From positions 182,274,982 to 182,338,981 of the forward strand of contig NW_026947484.1 of NCBI RefSeq assembly GCF_034190915.1: 64,000 bases of DNA. Reading direction: 5' to 3'. A program made the position numbers and the translations under genes. The notes under the pieces are model-generated. The model searched no databases, was not told the DNA's origin, and saw only the letters and a list, made by a program, of their open reading frames with translations. The stretch comes from Cavia porcellus. Its lineage: Eukaryota > Chordata > Mammalia > Rodentia > Caviidae. How positions within the stretch are numbered: position 1 is the stretch's first letter; each line of letters opens with the position of its first letter. This document shows, one piece after another, positions 11,846-22,261 of this stretch.

Positions 11846-12425
11846 ACCTCAAGTAGATTTCAGCTTTCTAGGGGGAACAGAATGGACAGTGATGTCTACA
11901 GTACAAGGTGGAAGAAATGAGGTTATAAGTTAGACAAGGGAATGCTGCGAGATAGAGGGAGACTAGAGCAAAAAGTAAAATTCCAAGACTGCTTCATGTG
12001 AGAGACATTGTTTAAAACGAACCATGAAAGGCTTTTGCAAATGGAATTTAGCACAGCTGGAAGATGAGTAGAATCAACAAAACTAGAATGTTCAGCCCAG
12101 CATTTGACCAAAGTCAAGTCAGAAGGAAATAGAGTAACAGACTTGGATCATCAAGGGAAGCAGGTTCACTGGCATATGCAATACATGGAGGGATTGTGGA
12201 AAGCATTACGGAGTGATGTCAGTGCCAGACTGCAGGAGGCCTGGCATGCTGGGGTATGGCGTTTGTCTGAAGGCTTGGTAGCAAGGAAATGAGCTGACTA
12301 CTACAATGACTTGGGAATTAGGACGGCCAGGAAACCATGGGAAGGGTGCAGAGCAGTGGGTGGGGTAAAGGGAGACTTTGGGTGCTGGTACATTTTTTGC
12401 CTAATGACAACGGGAACATGGAAAG

Positions 12426-12748
12426 TGAAAGGATTTTGCCCTGGGTGGGAAGCTGCAGCGGTGGGAGGCTGGGAGGCAGAACCAAGGGGCTCTATCTTGA
12501 GGTCACCTTTCCCACCCCTAAGCAATTTACCTGTGGCGTGAAATAAATTCCAATGGGCTACCTTTTCCTTCAATAATGCCCCTTAGGCACCACCCCAAAC
12601 CTAAGCTATGTGTATGCCCCCACACCATGTGTCAGGCAGAGAAAAAGCCAGACCCCAGAGGTCATGGAGTCTCTCTCCACATTCTTAAAATAAAGGCCAC
12701 TTTTATTTCATATATCTTATCTTTTTAGCCATGCCGAAAATTCTATTA
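12426..12748 (+). mobile_element. Candidate LTR, copy 1 of a two-copy repeat
   Basis: This block matches 39906-40216 over its full length: TGAAAGGATTTTGCC at the start, GGGGCTCTATCTTGAGGTCA, GGTCATGGAGT followed by CTCTCCAC, AATAAAGGCCACTTTTA (AATAAA polyadenylation signal), and CATGCC then a short A run near the end. A roughly 320-bp unit with TG at the start and a signal about 50-60 bp before the end looks like a solo LTR. I do not recognise the family. Confidence 0.6.
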
Positions 12749-13039
12749 GAGAGAAGGGGTAGGTATGCTTGGTAAATTTATGAAATCATAAGGAAAGAAC
12801 AATTTTTCTCAAATAATTTATTTGCAATAAGTTAACAGTTAAATAGGAAATTACAATCAATGGTGAAAAACTCACAAAACACACCAACAGATAAAATCTT
12901 TGGTTGATACATCTAATCACATAATTCTATTTCAGTGAGAAGCATAGATTACTGTACACTTTGGAAAGGAGATGACCATGATGATAAGAAGTCTGTTCAC
13001 TTTTTAATCCCCTAATGACTGAACGGGACAGTGGTAAGA

Positions 13040-13180
13040 GTGGGTGCAGGATAGGAGACACGGCTCTGTGTCCTGGGTTTCTGCTGTGTAACCTTTGGAA
13101 GGTCACTTGAAAACCTGCAGGACCTGCTTTTTCCTCTGCAACATGAGGAAGTGAAGTTAACCAAACAGACAGTGAATACA
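13040..13180 (+). mobile_element. MIR SINE fragment
   Basis: GGCTCTGTGTCCTGGGTTTC, GCTGTGTAACCTTTGGAAG, CACTTGAAAACCTGCAGG and TTTCCTCTGCAACATGAGG follow the MIR core order at low identity. Confidence 0.5.
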
Positions 13181-14258
13181 AATCAATAGATCTATTTATA
13201 CCTGGCTTCTGGAAGTTTCCAGTGCTGCCCATAGCACACCAAATTCTTCTGATCAAGTGACAGTAAACTGATTCTGGATAGAACAGAAAAACCCATATTC
13301 ACTTATGCAAGTGCTTTGTGTTTCCCATGGCAATGTGTTAAAATAAAGCTAATAAAAAATAGTGTTAAAAATGTTATTTTGGCTTAATGGCAGATGAGAG
13401 TAATAACATTCAACTGCTAACTGTCACTGAAATTCTGAAATGCACTATCTGATAATTTGAGGACAAGCTTGAATCCATCTAAGCTATTGAGAAAAACATG
13501 CACATTCAAGGGGGAATTCCTGTTCTCGGTGTTTATGTGTTTCCCTGAACTACACTGGGTCCATGGGGAAGCTCACCGACTGCAGGTTAAATAAAGGATC
13601 CAGAAGGAAGCCTGGCGTTACAAGTGCAAAGGCCGTTTAGACACTAATGACCTGATGACCTTGCTACTAGGGGGAATGAGATTATGAAAAGTCACCAAGC
13701 ACTTTTCTCATTGCCAAACTAGAAGGCTCATTCTGGTCTTTCATAAATAACATACTTTCTTTCTAGAGTAGCAGGAAATTTACCTGTATTACACAGGCAT
13801 TGGAATTCTTAACCTCACATCCACAGATATCCCATGTGGGGTTCAGAAGATTTTACAACCAATGTACTGTCAAGAACTTTGGGGAAATAAAATGTCCTAG
13901 AGATTATTAAATGATCTATCTGCATTCTGAGCTCAGTTAAGGGATTTATCTTTGACTCTAAGAAGCAGCAGGATCAAGATGTTGTGTGGTAATGAGTTTT
14001 GCCAGGTCCAAGTAATTTCAGTGACTTTTGGGGTACAATCCCCACCCCAGCATAAGATTAAGCTAATGCTCTACAAAACAGAAGGCAAATTCCAAATTCA
14101 TTAGTTCATTAGTGTCTGGCATTATATTTCTATTGTTTATTCTAATTTGTTTAAACTAAGTTGTTAAATGAATCATTAAATGGTAATGTTAGGATTTTCA
14201 TAATGAAAAGTGAATTTTACAGGTTTTCAGTCAGCGGAAACTCAGGCTGAGTTAAGAG
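13181..14258. other. No recognised feature
   Basis: Unique-looking, AT-rich DNA with no long reading frame and no repeat I can name. Confidence 0.5.
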
Positions 14259-14377
14259 GGTTTTTTTGTTTGTTTGTTTTTTTGTCTTTTTCATTTTTAT
14301 CGGTACCAGGGATTGAACTCACAACTGCCTGCTTGCAAGGCAGGCGCTTATGCCGCTGAGCTAAATCCCCAGCCCCT
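14259..14377 (-). mobile_element. ID SINE (young subfamily)
   Basis: The T-rich head (GTTTTTTTGTTTGTTTG, TTTTTTTGTCTTTTTCATT) is followed by TTATCGGTACCAGGGATTGA, GCCTGCTTGCAAGGCAGGCG and GAGCTAAATCCCCAGCCCC, the reverse complement of the young ID. It is inserted 0.8 kb past the TAL2 stop codon. Confidence 0.85.
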
Positions 14378-15143
14378 TAGTTAAAAGTTTTAACACCTGA
14401 CATGAAACTAAGAGGTTTGCTGAATTATTTGAGCTAACTTTTGTTTTTTTAATAAGAAAACCGTGAACTCTAACCGATAAATCATCAAACCTTTCCTTTT
14501 ACAGATGCAATCCACTATTGGCTTTGGAGTTAACATGTACAAATGGCTCCCCATCAGTAAGCACCTCGCATTTCCACAGAATTTAAAGAATGTGTTCCGC
14601 AGGAGGAAGAATGTAATCCCATTCCTCAGGAGGGCCTTCCTCCACCGATTTTCCCACACATCTCTCAGGCTGGTTTTTGCTGGGCGTATCTTTCATTCAT
14701 CAATCTTAAGATTTATTTTGTTTGCCTTTGATCAAATAGTCTCATTTTTCAACACAAACTTTTAAATATGTTCTGAGGAAAACATACTCTGCTTATTCAT
14801 CTGAGATGTATTTTGAGAAAACTCCTTTCTTATTACTGAAGACAATGATCAAAATGGTAGATTTTTAAACCTATGATTTTTTTTGCAAATATTTATGCAG
14901 AGCCTGGATTTATAAAATAGGAGGAGCAGGCTGTTTTGCCTGAGGCGTCAGCGGGGAATGGAAGGAATCTAGGGCAGTGTTCTCCTTAGGCTCTTCTCAG
15001 CTCTCTGAGAGAGAGACTCCAATGAAGCCCAAATCCGTGCCTCACCGGCTATTCATCAAGGCCAACCTGGACCGTGAAAAGGCTGGCCTCAGCCAGTGAC
15101 ACCTGCACAAGTGCTGCCCTGGGAGAGGACGGCCACAGCCACG
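14378..15143 (-). other. TAL2 3' flank and possible 3'UTR
   Basis: Unique sequence immediately after the TAL2 stop codon. The nearest clear minus-strand AATAAA is at 14712-14717, which would give a 3'UTR of roughly 430-450 nt. No G/T-rich downstream element is obvious, so this end is tentative. The open frames at 14408-14659 and 14505-14765 are antisense to each other and not convincing. Confidence 0.35.
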
Positions 15144-15470
15144 CTACAGAAGGTGGTGGCTCGGGCAGGGTGAGGAAACCCGGTAGTCACTGAGTACAGT
15201 GCTACCCTCCAATTCGGGCAGGCGAGGTCCTTGGGGGAAGAGGCCCAGGAGGTCTCCCTGAGCAGCCACTGTCGTTGGCGGCAGGCTTGGCTCCCCCAAG
15301 ATCTTGACCAGAAAGTTGATGTACCTCATCGCCAGGCGAAGGGTTTCGTTCTTGCTCAGCTTTTTGTCTGGAGGGTGGGTGGGGATGAGCTTCCTCAGCT
15401 TGGCAAAGGCGCTGTTCACGTTCTGCTGCCTCCAGCGCTCCCGCGTGTTTGTGAAGAGCTTCCTGGTCAT
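15144..15470 (-). CDS. TAL2: TAL2, class II bHLH transcription factor
   Basis: A complete 108-codon reading frame without introns, the usual TAL2 length. TAL-family proteins pair with E-proteins such as TCF3 products through the helix-loop-helix and bind E-box DNA in the nucleus; TAL2 is known for midbrain GABAergic neuron specification and for activation by the t(7;9) translocation in T-cell leukaemia. Basic region about residues 3-16 ([10 protein letters not shown], with the E-box-contacting Glu11 and Arg14), helix 1 about 17-29, proline-containing loop PTHPPDKKL (30-38), helix 2 about 39-59 ([20 protein letters not shown]). The C-terminal tail (60-108) is proline-rich and ends [10 protein letters not shown]. 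The chosen ATG is the canonical MTRK start and lies 10 nt after a good splice acceptor. The reading frame has no disruptions. Recognition rests on remembered family sequence; confidence is high because the whole bHLH is typical and the neighbour is FKTN. Confidence 0.97.
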   Translation of the reverse strand: MTRKLFTNTRERWRQQNVNSAFAKLRKLIPTHPPDKKLSKNETLRLAMRYINFLVKILGEPSLPPTTVAAQGDLLGLFPQGPRLPELEGSTVLSDYRVSSPCPSHHLL

Positions 15471-15500
15471 CTCTGGGTCTCTGAGTGGGAAACAGAACCG
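15471..15500 (-). other. TAL2: Splice acceptor in the TAL2 5'UTR
   Basis: On the minus strand GGTTCTGTTTCCCACTCAG precedes AGACCCAGAG and then the ATG. The invariant AG is at 15481-15482, so a spliced exon would start at 15480. A pyrimidine-rich tract and CAG end so close to the start codon suggest that the coding exon is joined to a noncoding upstream exon. A leader transcribed straight through cannot be excluded. Confidence 0.5.
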
Positions 15501-15827
15501 GCCCTATGGGCCGAGATCTTATGAGAGGCCTGAATGGTATCATACGTCCTGCCAAGAACTCGCAAGCAAATTTTATCAATTGGGATTTTAGGAAATTTAT
15601 TTTGATTTTCTGATTTTTAGAATCTTTCTTCTATTAAGAAAAGAAAATGCAGTAGAAGAAAGAAGATAAGAATAAGATCCTCCAGGCTTCTTCTCCCTAG
15701 GTGCTTTGAGGCCCTCGGTTACAAGGTTATTTCATCCCAGTAACCCAGTTACCTTCTGTATAACCAATGAGAACCAGTGCGGTATAGAACTGTGCATATA
15801 TGTGCATGGCCCTGACCCTGTTTTATA

Positions 15828-15940
15828 GTTTTTATTTTGCGACAAAGTCTCAGTAAGTTGCCCAAATGAGACTTAACCTTTTGATCCTCTCAGTTTCTCA
15901 GAGTGCTGGGATTATAGCTACGTACCCTTGTGCCCAGTTT
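15828..15940 (-). mobile_element. B1 SINE, older copy
   Basis: Reverse complement of B1: TTTTGCGACAAAGTCTCAGT, AAGTTGCCCAAATGAGACTT, ATCCTCTCAGTTTCTCAGAG, GCTGGGATTATAGCTACGTA. It lies between TAL2 and the CpG island. Confidence 0.75.
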
Positions 15941-16769
15941 ATGGTAGATTCCTAAAAAGATTTTTAAAAAGAAAGCTGTGGTCTCAGATTTCATGAAAAA
16001 CATGAGGTAGGGACTGAAGAAGATAGGCTAGTTCTCCTCAGCTGGGGACTGTGGTCCGCTCTGCAAGGGTTAAAATGTGTAGGCCGGCCACATTCAGGGG
16101 AGGATGAGCAGAGTGAGAAAGGGTTTTCACCCTCGGTGTGTGAAGAACAGAACAGGGATATTAACCATGACAAAAGTGAGAAGCCCTGGGACAGGTGGAG
16201 GTGATCTTTTCACTGCATCTTGGAGATTGCTCTAGATAACCTTTCCAACGCCAGGAGAAATTCTGCCAAATCTAATTCTGCTGTCTTTACTCTTTGACGT
16301 GTGTGGGCCCTTTTCTCCAGGTGGCTTGGCTTAACATCGTTACTGGAAACTTTAGGAAGCACTGGCAAGCAAGCCAAAGCCAGCCCCAGGCAGTCCGGTG
16401 TCCTGGCTCTCTGCTGCCCGCCTGCTGCCCACCCCAGTCCCAGCTCCTCAGAGCACTGGGCCTCTCTGTTTTCTTAGTTGTTAACTCCAACTCTCTGCAC
16501 ATGCCAGTTTCTCTTCCTCGAATTCCCTCCCATATTCTGCTCACCGAGTTCTGCACATTCTCCAAAGGACAGCTACATTCTTCCCTTTCCACCAAGCCCA
16601 GGCCGAATAGGAGGCTTCACCTACCACTCTCCGGGGAGGGTGGGCAGGGACACTGAGATGCAGAGACACTGAGCTGCAGCAGCTCCCAGGCAGTGAGTCA
16701 CACCATCGCTGGGGCAACCGCCAGTACAGTGTGCCAGAAGCTTTTGTATATGGGCATTCAAAAAATTAC
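15941..16769. other. No recognised feature
   Basis: Moderately GC-rich unique sequence. Open frames of 102 and 120 aa overlap on opposite strands at 16287-16656 and neither resembles a protein family, so no gene is called. If TAL2 has an upstream exon, this is part of its first intron. Confidence 0.5.
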
Positions 16770-16990
16770 ATGAGATATTTGATCCTTTATTATAAAATAG
16801 GCTTTATATTAGATTGTTTTGTTCAACTACAAGTGTTCGGAGCACATTTAAATTAGGCTAGGCTAAGTTGTAATGTTTGCTAGATTAGGTATATTAAATA
16901 CATTTTCAATTTCTGATATTTTTCAGCTTATGGTGGGTTGTTAGGGTGCAACCACATCATAAATTGGGGAGCAGATGCATTGTGCTGCCT
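16770..16990 (+). mobile_element. Tigger-like DNA transposon remnant
   Basis: The run GGCTAGGCTAAGTTGTAATG, GATTAGGTATATTAAATACA, TTTTCAATTTCTGATATTTT and TATGGTGGGTTG, then CAACCACATCATAAATTG, matches the terminal part of an old TcMar-Tigger/MER2-type element as I remember it. Diverged; the family is uncertain. Confidence 0.5.
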
Positions 16991-17869
16991 GCTGGGTCAT
17001 CGGGACATTAGGAGAGAGAAACATGGGCTGGAGGAGCAGAAAACTGGAACCTAACCAGGCATTCTCAGGAGCTTCCACGCAGACTACATATATCCCCTTC
17101 CAAGATTTCAGGGGTGGACCAAGTGACCACCCAGGCCTCCTCCTGCCCTGGCATGCCACAAAGCCCTGCATTTTGTCTAACTGAAGTCCTTTTGATATTC
17201 AGATCTTTAGTTCAACAATCAAACTATGAGCATTGTCAGAACTGTACCCTAACGATACATAAAATGGGGAAGTCTCAACCTGAAGCAAGAGATTTTAAAA
17301 TAGAAAACTATCAAGTTTTGTTCACACTGGAGTCAGCCAGGACTGTGGGAGCCAAATTACTTTCAAGTTTCTCTTGTCAAGAGAGGGTTTAACTCATTCA
17401 CTAAGTCAACTCTAGTCCCTTGGCACGGGTGGGGGGGGGTGTCTAATTCAAGCTGGGAGGAAAAAAGATTAGGCAAGATAAACTGGCTGCTGTGTCCTCT
17501 TCTAAGAGGGCTGGATGTCACTGCAGTAGAAGCAGACAGAAGAAACACAAGAGAAAATGTAGAAAATGGCTCTACAATGTAGCCTCTCATCCGAAGGGTG
17601 CTTAATAATTACTGTTGATTTAATCTCAGATGTGTTATTCTCCTTCTCTGTGGGCAAAAGGGAAACCAGTGGTTCAACAAGCCTGAAAAGATCAAAGTAG
17701 AGGTCACTAGGAAATTACTGAAGTAGTTCTTAAATAGAAGGAAAATTGCATTTAGGGTTTTGCCAGTTGCAAGGACCGATTGCTGCTAATCCTGATTTAG
17801 AGTAATGTAACAGCTAAAAATAACCCAAAAAAACAAAAAACAGATGCCACAGATGGCTGTCAAGACAAG

Positions 17870-17960
17870 GGTGAAAAGCATTTAGTCACACAGGGAATCA
17901 GTGGTTGAACTGGAGTCCCAAACCTGGGCATGTATTTATACATTTCTTTTACCATCGAGG
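17870..17960 (-). mobile_element. MIR-like fragment
   Basis: CATTTAGTCACACAGGGAAT, CAGTGGTTGAACTGGAGTCC and AAACCTGGGC match the reversed MIR segment usually read as 'tcacacagctagtaagtgg...' followed by a 'gaacccagg' stretch. Confidence 0.5.
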
Positions 17961-17974
17961 ACCCACTAGGTCAG

Positions 17975-18300
17975 GGTTCAAAACTTTGTTTTGTTACATG
18001 GATCCTTTTGGCAGTCTGGGAAAGCCTACAGACAATCCTTTCAGAGCAGTAATTTTAAATATATAAAGTAAAAGCTTTTGGTTTCCTTCTCAGACTGATT
18101 TTAAGTGCATAAATTAAAATAGAGAACACAGAAAATAGCAGTTATTAAAATCCTGTAATTAAAAATGCAATTTTTGAATATATGTGCTTCATTTTTCACA
18201 TTAAGTAACTAGAATTATTACTATAATTTCCAAGAAGTAATATTTTAATGATTTTTCCCAAAAGATCATCTGTATCTATGATTTCTATTGGTGATCAGTT
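17975..18300 (+). mobile_element. Ancient unnamed interspersed repeat
   Basis: ATGGATCCTTTTGGCAGTCT, GGGAAAGCCTACAGACAATC and ATATGTGCTTCATTTTTCAC recall a widespread old mammalian repeat with 'cccctttggcagtctg' and 'tatgtgcttctttatt' segments. I cannot name the family with confidence. Confidence 0.4.
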
Positions 18301-18404
18301 TACCACTACTGCCTTGCCTGTACTACTGTATTGTACTACTGTACTGTAAATTGTAGTATTTTAATAACTACTAAATATAATTGGTTATTTTAATTTATGC
18401 ATTT

Positions 18405-18475
18405 AAAATCATTAGTCTGAGCAATGCATGAAACCCTGAGTTTGATCCCCAGCACTGTAAAAAGAAAGAAAATAA
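18405..18475 (+). mobile_element. Truncated ID-like SINE
   Basis: TCTGAGCAATGCATGAAACC, GAGTTTGATCCCCAGCACTG, then AAAAAGAAAGAAAATAA. Only the B-box half and tail remain. Confidence 0.55.
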
Positions 18476-19259
18476 TTATTCTAAGACAGAAACCAGGGCT
18501 TTTTAGTGCATGCAAAACCATGCTAACATTACTTTATTACCCACAGCTGTAAATAAAGGAAATACTACATTTAGATTAAAGATCAAAGAACTTATGTATG
18601 TACTGTTTCTCCATCCAAATTCATACAACCCCTGAAGTCTTTCTAAACCTCCTGTTAAGGACACCTGGGCTGGAGGAATGTCACGGTATAAACAGTGAAG
18701 GCAGAGATGACTGTCACCTCTGAAGTTATGCAATCTGACACTATGCCCCACAGGGAGACCTGTGCCACCAACAGGAGCTGCTGCTCTTTGGTACCAGTGA
18801 TTCCTAAACATAAAGCCCAGGTCCACTAGAGAGGGCACACAACAGGCCCACAGCTCCCATGCCTCCCAGGACCACTGCAGGCCTTTGAACTCTACAGCTC
18901 TTTTTCATAAAGCTTTCGATTTTCTTCCTTCATTTGGCCCTGCGTTTCTGTCTCTTCTTTAATCTTTCTCTTAAAAGTAAGTGAAAGTACTCTTGAGGAA
19001 GAAAGAGAGAAGAGTGGTTTACACAGTTAGACTAACCTCCAGCACTAGGCACAGCATTGCCTTTTGCAATTAAAGAAATGTAACGTGTGCATTATGGAGG
19101 GAAAAGTACAGAAGGGGTGAAAGATTCCCCAGTTGTTTACCTCCCGAATCTATCTCATCCCCTAGCCACGGCCAGTTTGACGTGTATATTCACATATGCA
19201 CTGCTGTATACTCGCATACTTTAAAACTCACGGTGCCTATCATTACGCAGGTTAACGTT
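18476..19259. other. No recognised feature
   Basis: Unique sequence leading into the CpG island. The 111-aa minus-strand frame at 18503-18838 has no domain. A minus-strand donor-like GTGAGT lies at 19226-19231 (reverse complement of ACTCAC) and could end a TAL2 first exon; speculative. Confidence 0.4.
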
Positions 19260-19990
19260 TCCCACTTAGGCGGTTCGGAGGGTGTGTTACAGGAGGGCGC
19301 GCTGTGAACCCCTCTCGGGGAAGACCCCAGGTGGGAGCCACCTGATCCAAGGCGAGCTCAGCGCCCTGCTCAGCAGCTGCCCTTCCTCCTGAGCTGCAGG
19401 CCCCTTGCTCAACCTGCAGGCTGCTTGGCCGCTCCGCTCTCGCCTTTTCCTTTTCCTTTTTCTAACTGGACTTTTCCTAGCAACGCCTTGCCCTGACCCA
19501 GGCGAGTGCCCGAGGTCGCCCTGGCGCCCTGGTGACAGCAGTAGCACCGCCTCTCCTGTCAAGCTCAAGTGGCTGCGCCAACTCTCCCCGGTGCCAGTGC
19601 CGAGGAAAGTCCCCGGATCGTCGCTCCAAGTCGCCGCCACATCCCTGCCCTCGCGAGTGAGTGTGGCACCAACTCGGAGCACTCAGGAGAGAGCTGCGGA
19701 TCCCTCGAGTCCACCCCGGCGTCAACGCACCTCCTTGCCAAGAGCGGGAGCCCGCGCCGTCGCCGCAGCGTCCCCGAGGCGGTCGCCGGCCGTGTGCGCC
19801 CTCGCCTGGACGCCGCGGAGGCCTCCGCCGCCTTTATAGGACACCGCCCTTTGTCTCGGGGCCCAGGACCCCTCCCGGCCTGCGACAGCCTCCCCGCTTC
19901 CAGGACCTGGTTTCCCCAGACAGCCGTCCCACGGGATGGGGCAGGGGGAGGACCCCGCTTTTTATTAAGGCTTAGGGGGCGGATGGGGTA
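19260..19990 (-). promoter_or_regulatory. CpG island, candidate TAL2 promoter
   Basis: About 730 bp of strongly GC-rich, CpG-rich sequence contrast sharply with the AT-rich surroundings. On the minus strand a TATA box (CCTATAAAGG, near 19831-19840) sits inside it, which would place a start site near 19805 pointing toward TAL2 about 4.3 kb away. A splice acceptor adjacent to the TAL2 ATG is consistent with an exon here. Long open frames on both strands (up to 144 aa) are products of GC richness and lack domains. It could instead serve an unannotated noncoding RNA on either strand. Confidence 0.6.
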
Positions 19991-20469
19991 GTGACAGCTT
20001 TAAAACCCCCTTTTCCAGGGAAGCACGGGCTGGTAAACTTCCTATCCGTTGTTAATTCATCGCATGTCAATCCAAGCCCTAAGCAGTGGAGTCCAAAATC
20101 CTGCTTCAGAGGCATTGTGTGTAGGAGGTAGGGGGACACAGACTCCAACACTCACAGCCCAAACCCTGTAAATCAGGATTTGTGGAAATGGGGTCCGCCA
20201 CATCTGCATGCTTACGAAGTACCCCTGAAATTAAGATGCACAATAAAGTTGAACAATCATTGCACTGCGCAGATTCTCCAACTTGTTCATCTCTGTTTCC
20301 ACCTGGCCGCACAAAGACTTGCTGATTTCCGTGCAGGAGAGGCCCCTCATCCCTCTTTCAGATTTTACACTTGCCTTCTTTCTGTCCTCCTGTCACCTGC
20401 AATGATCCTAGGAAGCCCGAGTTTAAACTCCTGCTACTGAGTTACTCCAAACCCTTTGATAGTTCTGCA
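19991..20469. other. No recognised feature
   Basis: Unique-looking sequence between the CpG island and the L2 remnant. The small open frames at 20106-20312 and 20180-20440 overlap antisense and show no domain. Confidence 0.45.
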
Positions 20470-21390
20470 CTTCACTGAGTTAAACGAAGCCTTTAAGTGC
20501 TTCCCACTCAAGATGCCCCTCTGACCTGTCTGTCCCTTCTTCCCCTGGGCTTCACTCTGCTCCAGCCACTCTGGCTTCCTCTGTGTCTCCGGGACACACC
20601 AGCTATCCTGCTGTCTCGAGGGCTGTTGTGGTTTGTGTCTAGATGTGCACCCAAAGCCTCACATGGTCATTGGTGGGGCTTTTTGGTGGTGGCTGGATCT
20701 AGGGTGTATGATGCTGGGGTCATAGTATGATACTAGGGTTATGGGTGCCCCTGAGTACTACTCATCCTAAGGACACCTGAACTAGGAGACCTGTTGCAAT
20801 CTCTTGCTGCTCCTTGGCTACATTGATGCTTTACTGCCTTCTGCCCACCATAAACTTTCTTCTTTGTGATGCCCCTCTACCACACTGCTCTTCCTTGGAG
20901 CTAGCCCACTATGAACTGAAACTTTTACAAACTGTGAGCTAAATAAACCTTTTCTCCTTTAACTCTGGGTGTCAGGTCTCAGCAATGAGAAAAATAAGAC
21001 AACAGGCTTTGCCACGTGCTCTGTCCTCTTCCTGAAACATTCTTTCCCCTAAATTATCTATAAGATTTCTTGTTCTCCCTCCTTTTGTTTGTACAAACAA
21101 TTATTGAGAGCCTACAATGGCCCAGGTGCTGGGGACTCGACTTCAGTTAAAACCAGACATAAATCCCAGCCCTCAGGGAAGTAACACTTCTAGTCTTTAC
21201 TCAGATGTCATTTTTGTGGTGAAAAGTTTCTGACCATAATACTAAAATGGCATAAATTCTTCTTCTTGGCCTCATCTCCACTTAACAGTACCCACATATT
21301 TGTCTTATGTTTCTCTTCTGTACCTCTCACTATCCATACTGAGTAGATGTTCATCCAAAATTAACTGACAAATGAATGAAAAGGTAATAA
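20470..21390 (+). mobile_element. L2 LINE remnant interrupted by a MaLR LTR
   Basis: Before the LTR: TTCACTCTGCTCCAGCCACT and CTGGCTTCCTCTGTGTCTCC. After it: TTCCTGAAACATTCTTTCCC, TTTACTCAGATGTCATTTTT, TTTCTGACCATAATAC, TAGATGTTCATCC and ACAAATGAATGAA. These are the typical ordered landmarks of L2 3' sequence. The TTATTGAGAGCCTACAATGG block at about 21100-21195 is another L2-type segment, perhaps a separate insertion. Confidence 0.65.
20624..21004 (+). mobile_element. MaLR-type solo LTR
   Basis: It starts TGTTGTGGTTTGTGTCTAGA and ends with AAAATAAGACAACA, with TGAGCTAAATAAACCTTTTC near the end carrying the AATAAA signal. This layout is that of MST/MLT-type mammalian apparent LTR retrotransposon LTRs, which are ancient nonautonomous ERVL relatives. 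No internal sequence follows. It splits an L2 remnant. Confidence 0.75.
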
Positions 21391-21449
21391 ATTTCTAGGC
21401 GTCAGTGTCTTTAAGGGATCCAGGATCAGATTTGGCACAATTTACAAAT

Positions 21450-21790
21450 ATTTTACAGCTTGGTGAGTAAGAGCAAAGAGCTCTGGAGTTGTATTGTCTA
21501 GGTTCAAGTTCCTGTCTATTCGTTCGTGTGATCCTGGAAAAATTATAAAACTTCTCCCTACCTTGGGGCTGGAGATTTAGCTCAGCGGTATAAGTGCCTG
21601 CCTTGCAAGCAGGCAGTCGTGAGTTCAACCCCCGGTACCGATAAAAAAGGAAAAAGACAAAAAAAAAAAAAAAACTTCTCCCTACCTCAAAGCACTGTGC
21701 AGATGAAATCACACATACACACACAAAGGATGGATTTAGGATCGTGCCCAGCTCATAGTCAATGTCACTGGTTGCATTATTGAAATGATT
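21450..21790 (+). mobile_element. MIR SINE split by an ID insertion
   Basis: Left part: AGAGCTCTGGAGTTGTATTG, GGTTCAAGTTCCTGTC, TGTGATCCTGGAAAAATTAT. Right part after the ID: CCTCAAAGCACTGTGCAGAT, CCCAGCTCATAGTCAATG. Together they form one MIR with the ID inserted at 21564-21670. Confidence 0.65.
21564..21670 (+). mobile_element. ID SINE (young) with a perfect 17-bp TSD
   Basis: GGGGCTGGAGATTTAGCTCA, GTGCCTGCCTTGCAAGCAGG, GTCGTGAGTTCAACCCCCGG and ACCGATAAAAAAGGAAAAAG then an A run. Flanking direct repeats AAAACTTCTCCCTACCT at 21547-21563 and 21671-21687 match exactly, so the insertion is recent. The tail is GATAAAAAAGGAAAAAGAC-like rather than pure A, a marker of this subfamily. Confidence 0.95.
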
Positions 21791-22259
21791 CAGATTGCTC
21801 CTTCGCTGAGAGAGGGGCATCTACTGCCACATGACTGACAGCGCCTCCTCCTGATTGGAGGGAATACATTTCCATGCCCCAGTTCCAGGCTTGGCCCACC
21901 TGATCTTGCATCGACCAATGGACTGTGAGCAGACCCCGTGACCGAGCAGCAGTTTTAACAGAAGTGATTACTGTTTGGGCTCCGTTGCAGTCATGTTTGA
22001 GGATGCTCTAGAAATCTGGATGCACTAGAACAATCCAAAGTCAACCATAACATAATGTGAGAGAGAAATCTGTGTTGTAAGCCACTGAGACTTTGGGAGT
22101 GTCTGTCACCCCCCAGCTCCCTTAATGTGTCTCACTTCTCCCAGACAAATACAGGGTTTTTGGTTTTTTTAATAAGTCAGAAAGGTGTTGCTTCATTTGC
22201 CAGTTTCTAGGATGGGAGCAGGACGGTGAAGAAAGCTCTGTGCCTTCAAAAAGCTCATA
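21791..22259. other. No recognised feature
   Basis: Unique sequence with no gene signal. The region includes ordinary intergenic DNA and short homopolymers only. Confidence 0.45.
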
Positions 22260-22261
22260 GC

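Noticed and set aside
1..14258. TMEM38B
   Set aside because: No exon with the expected membrane-channel sequence was seen; the gene may start beyond the left edge.
15202..15591. Other open frames overlapping TAL2
   Set aside because: They are shadows of the TAL2 frame; only the 108-codon minus frame has the bHLH motif.
18312..18360. Short tandem repeat of GTACTACTGT
   Set aside because: Only two to three imperfect units; too short to be more than local slippage.
19405..19991. Open frames of up to 144 aa on both strands in the CpG island
   Set aside because: GC-rich DNA has few stop codons, the frames overlap in several registers, and none has a domain. Read as promoter sequence.
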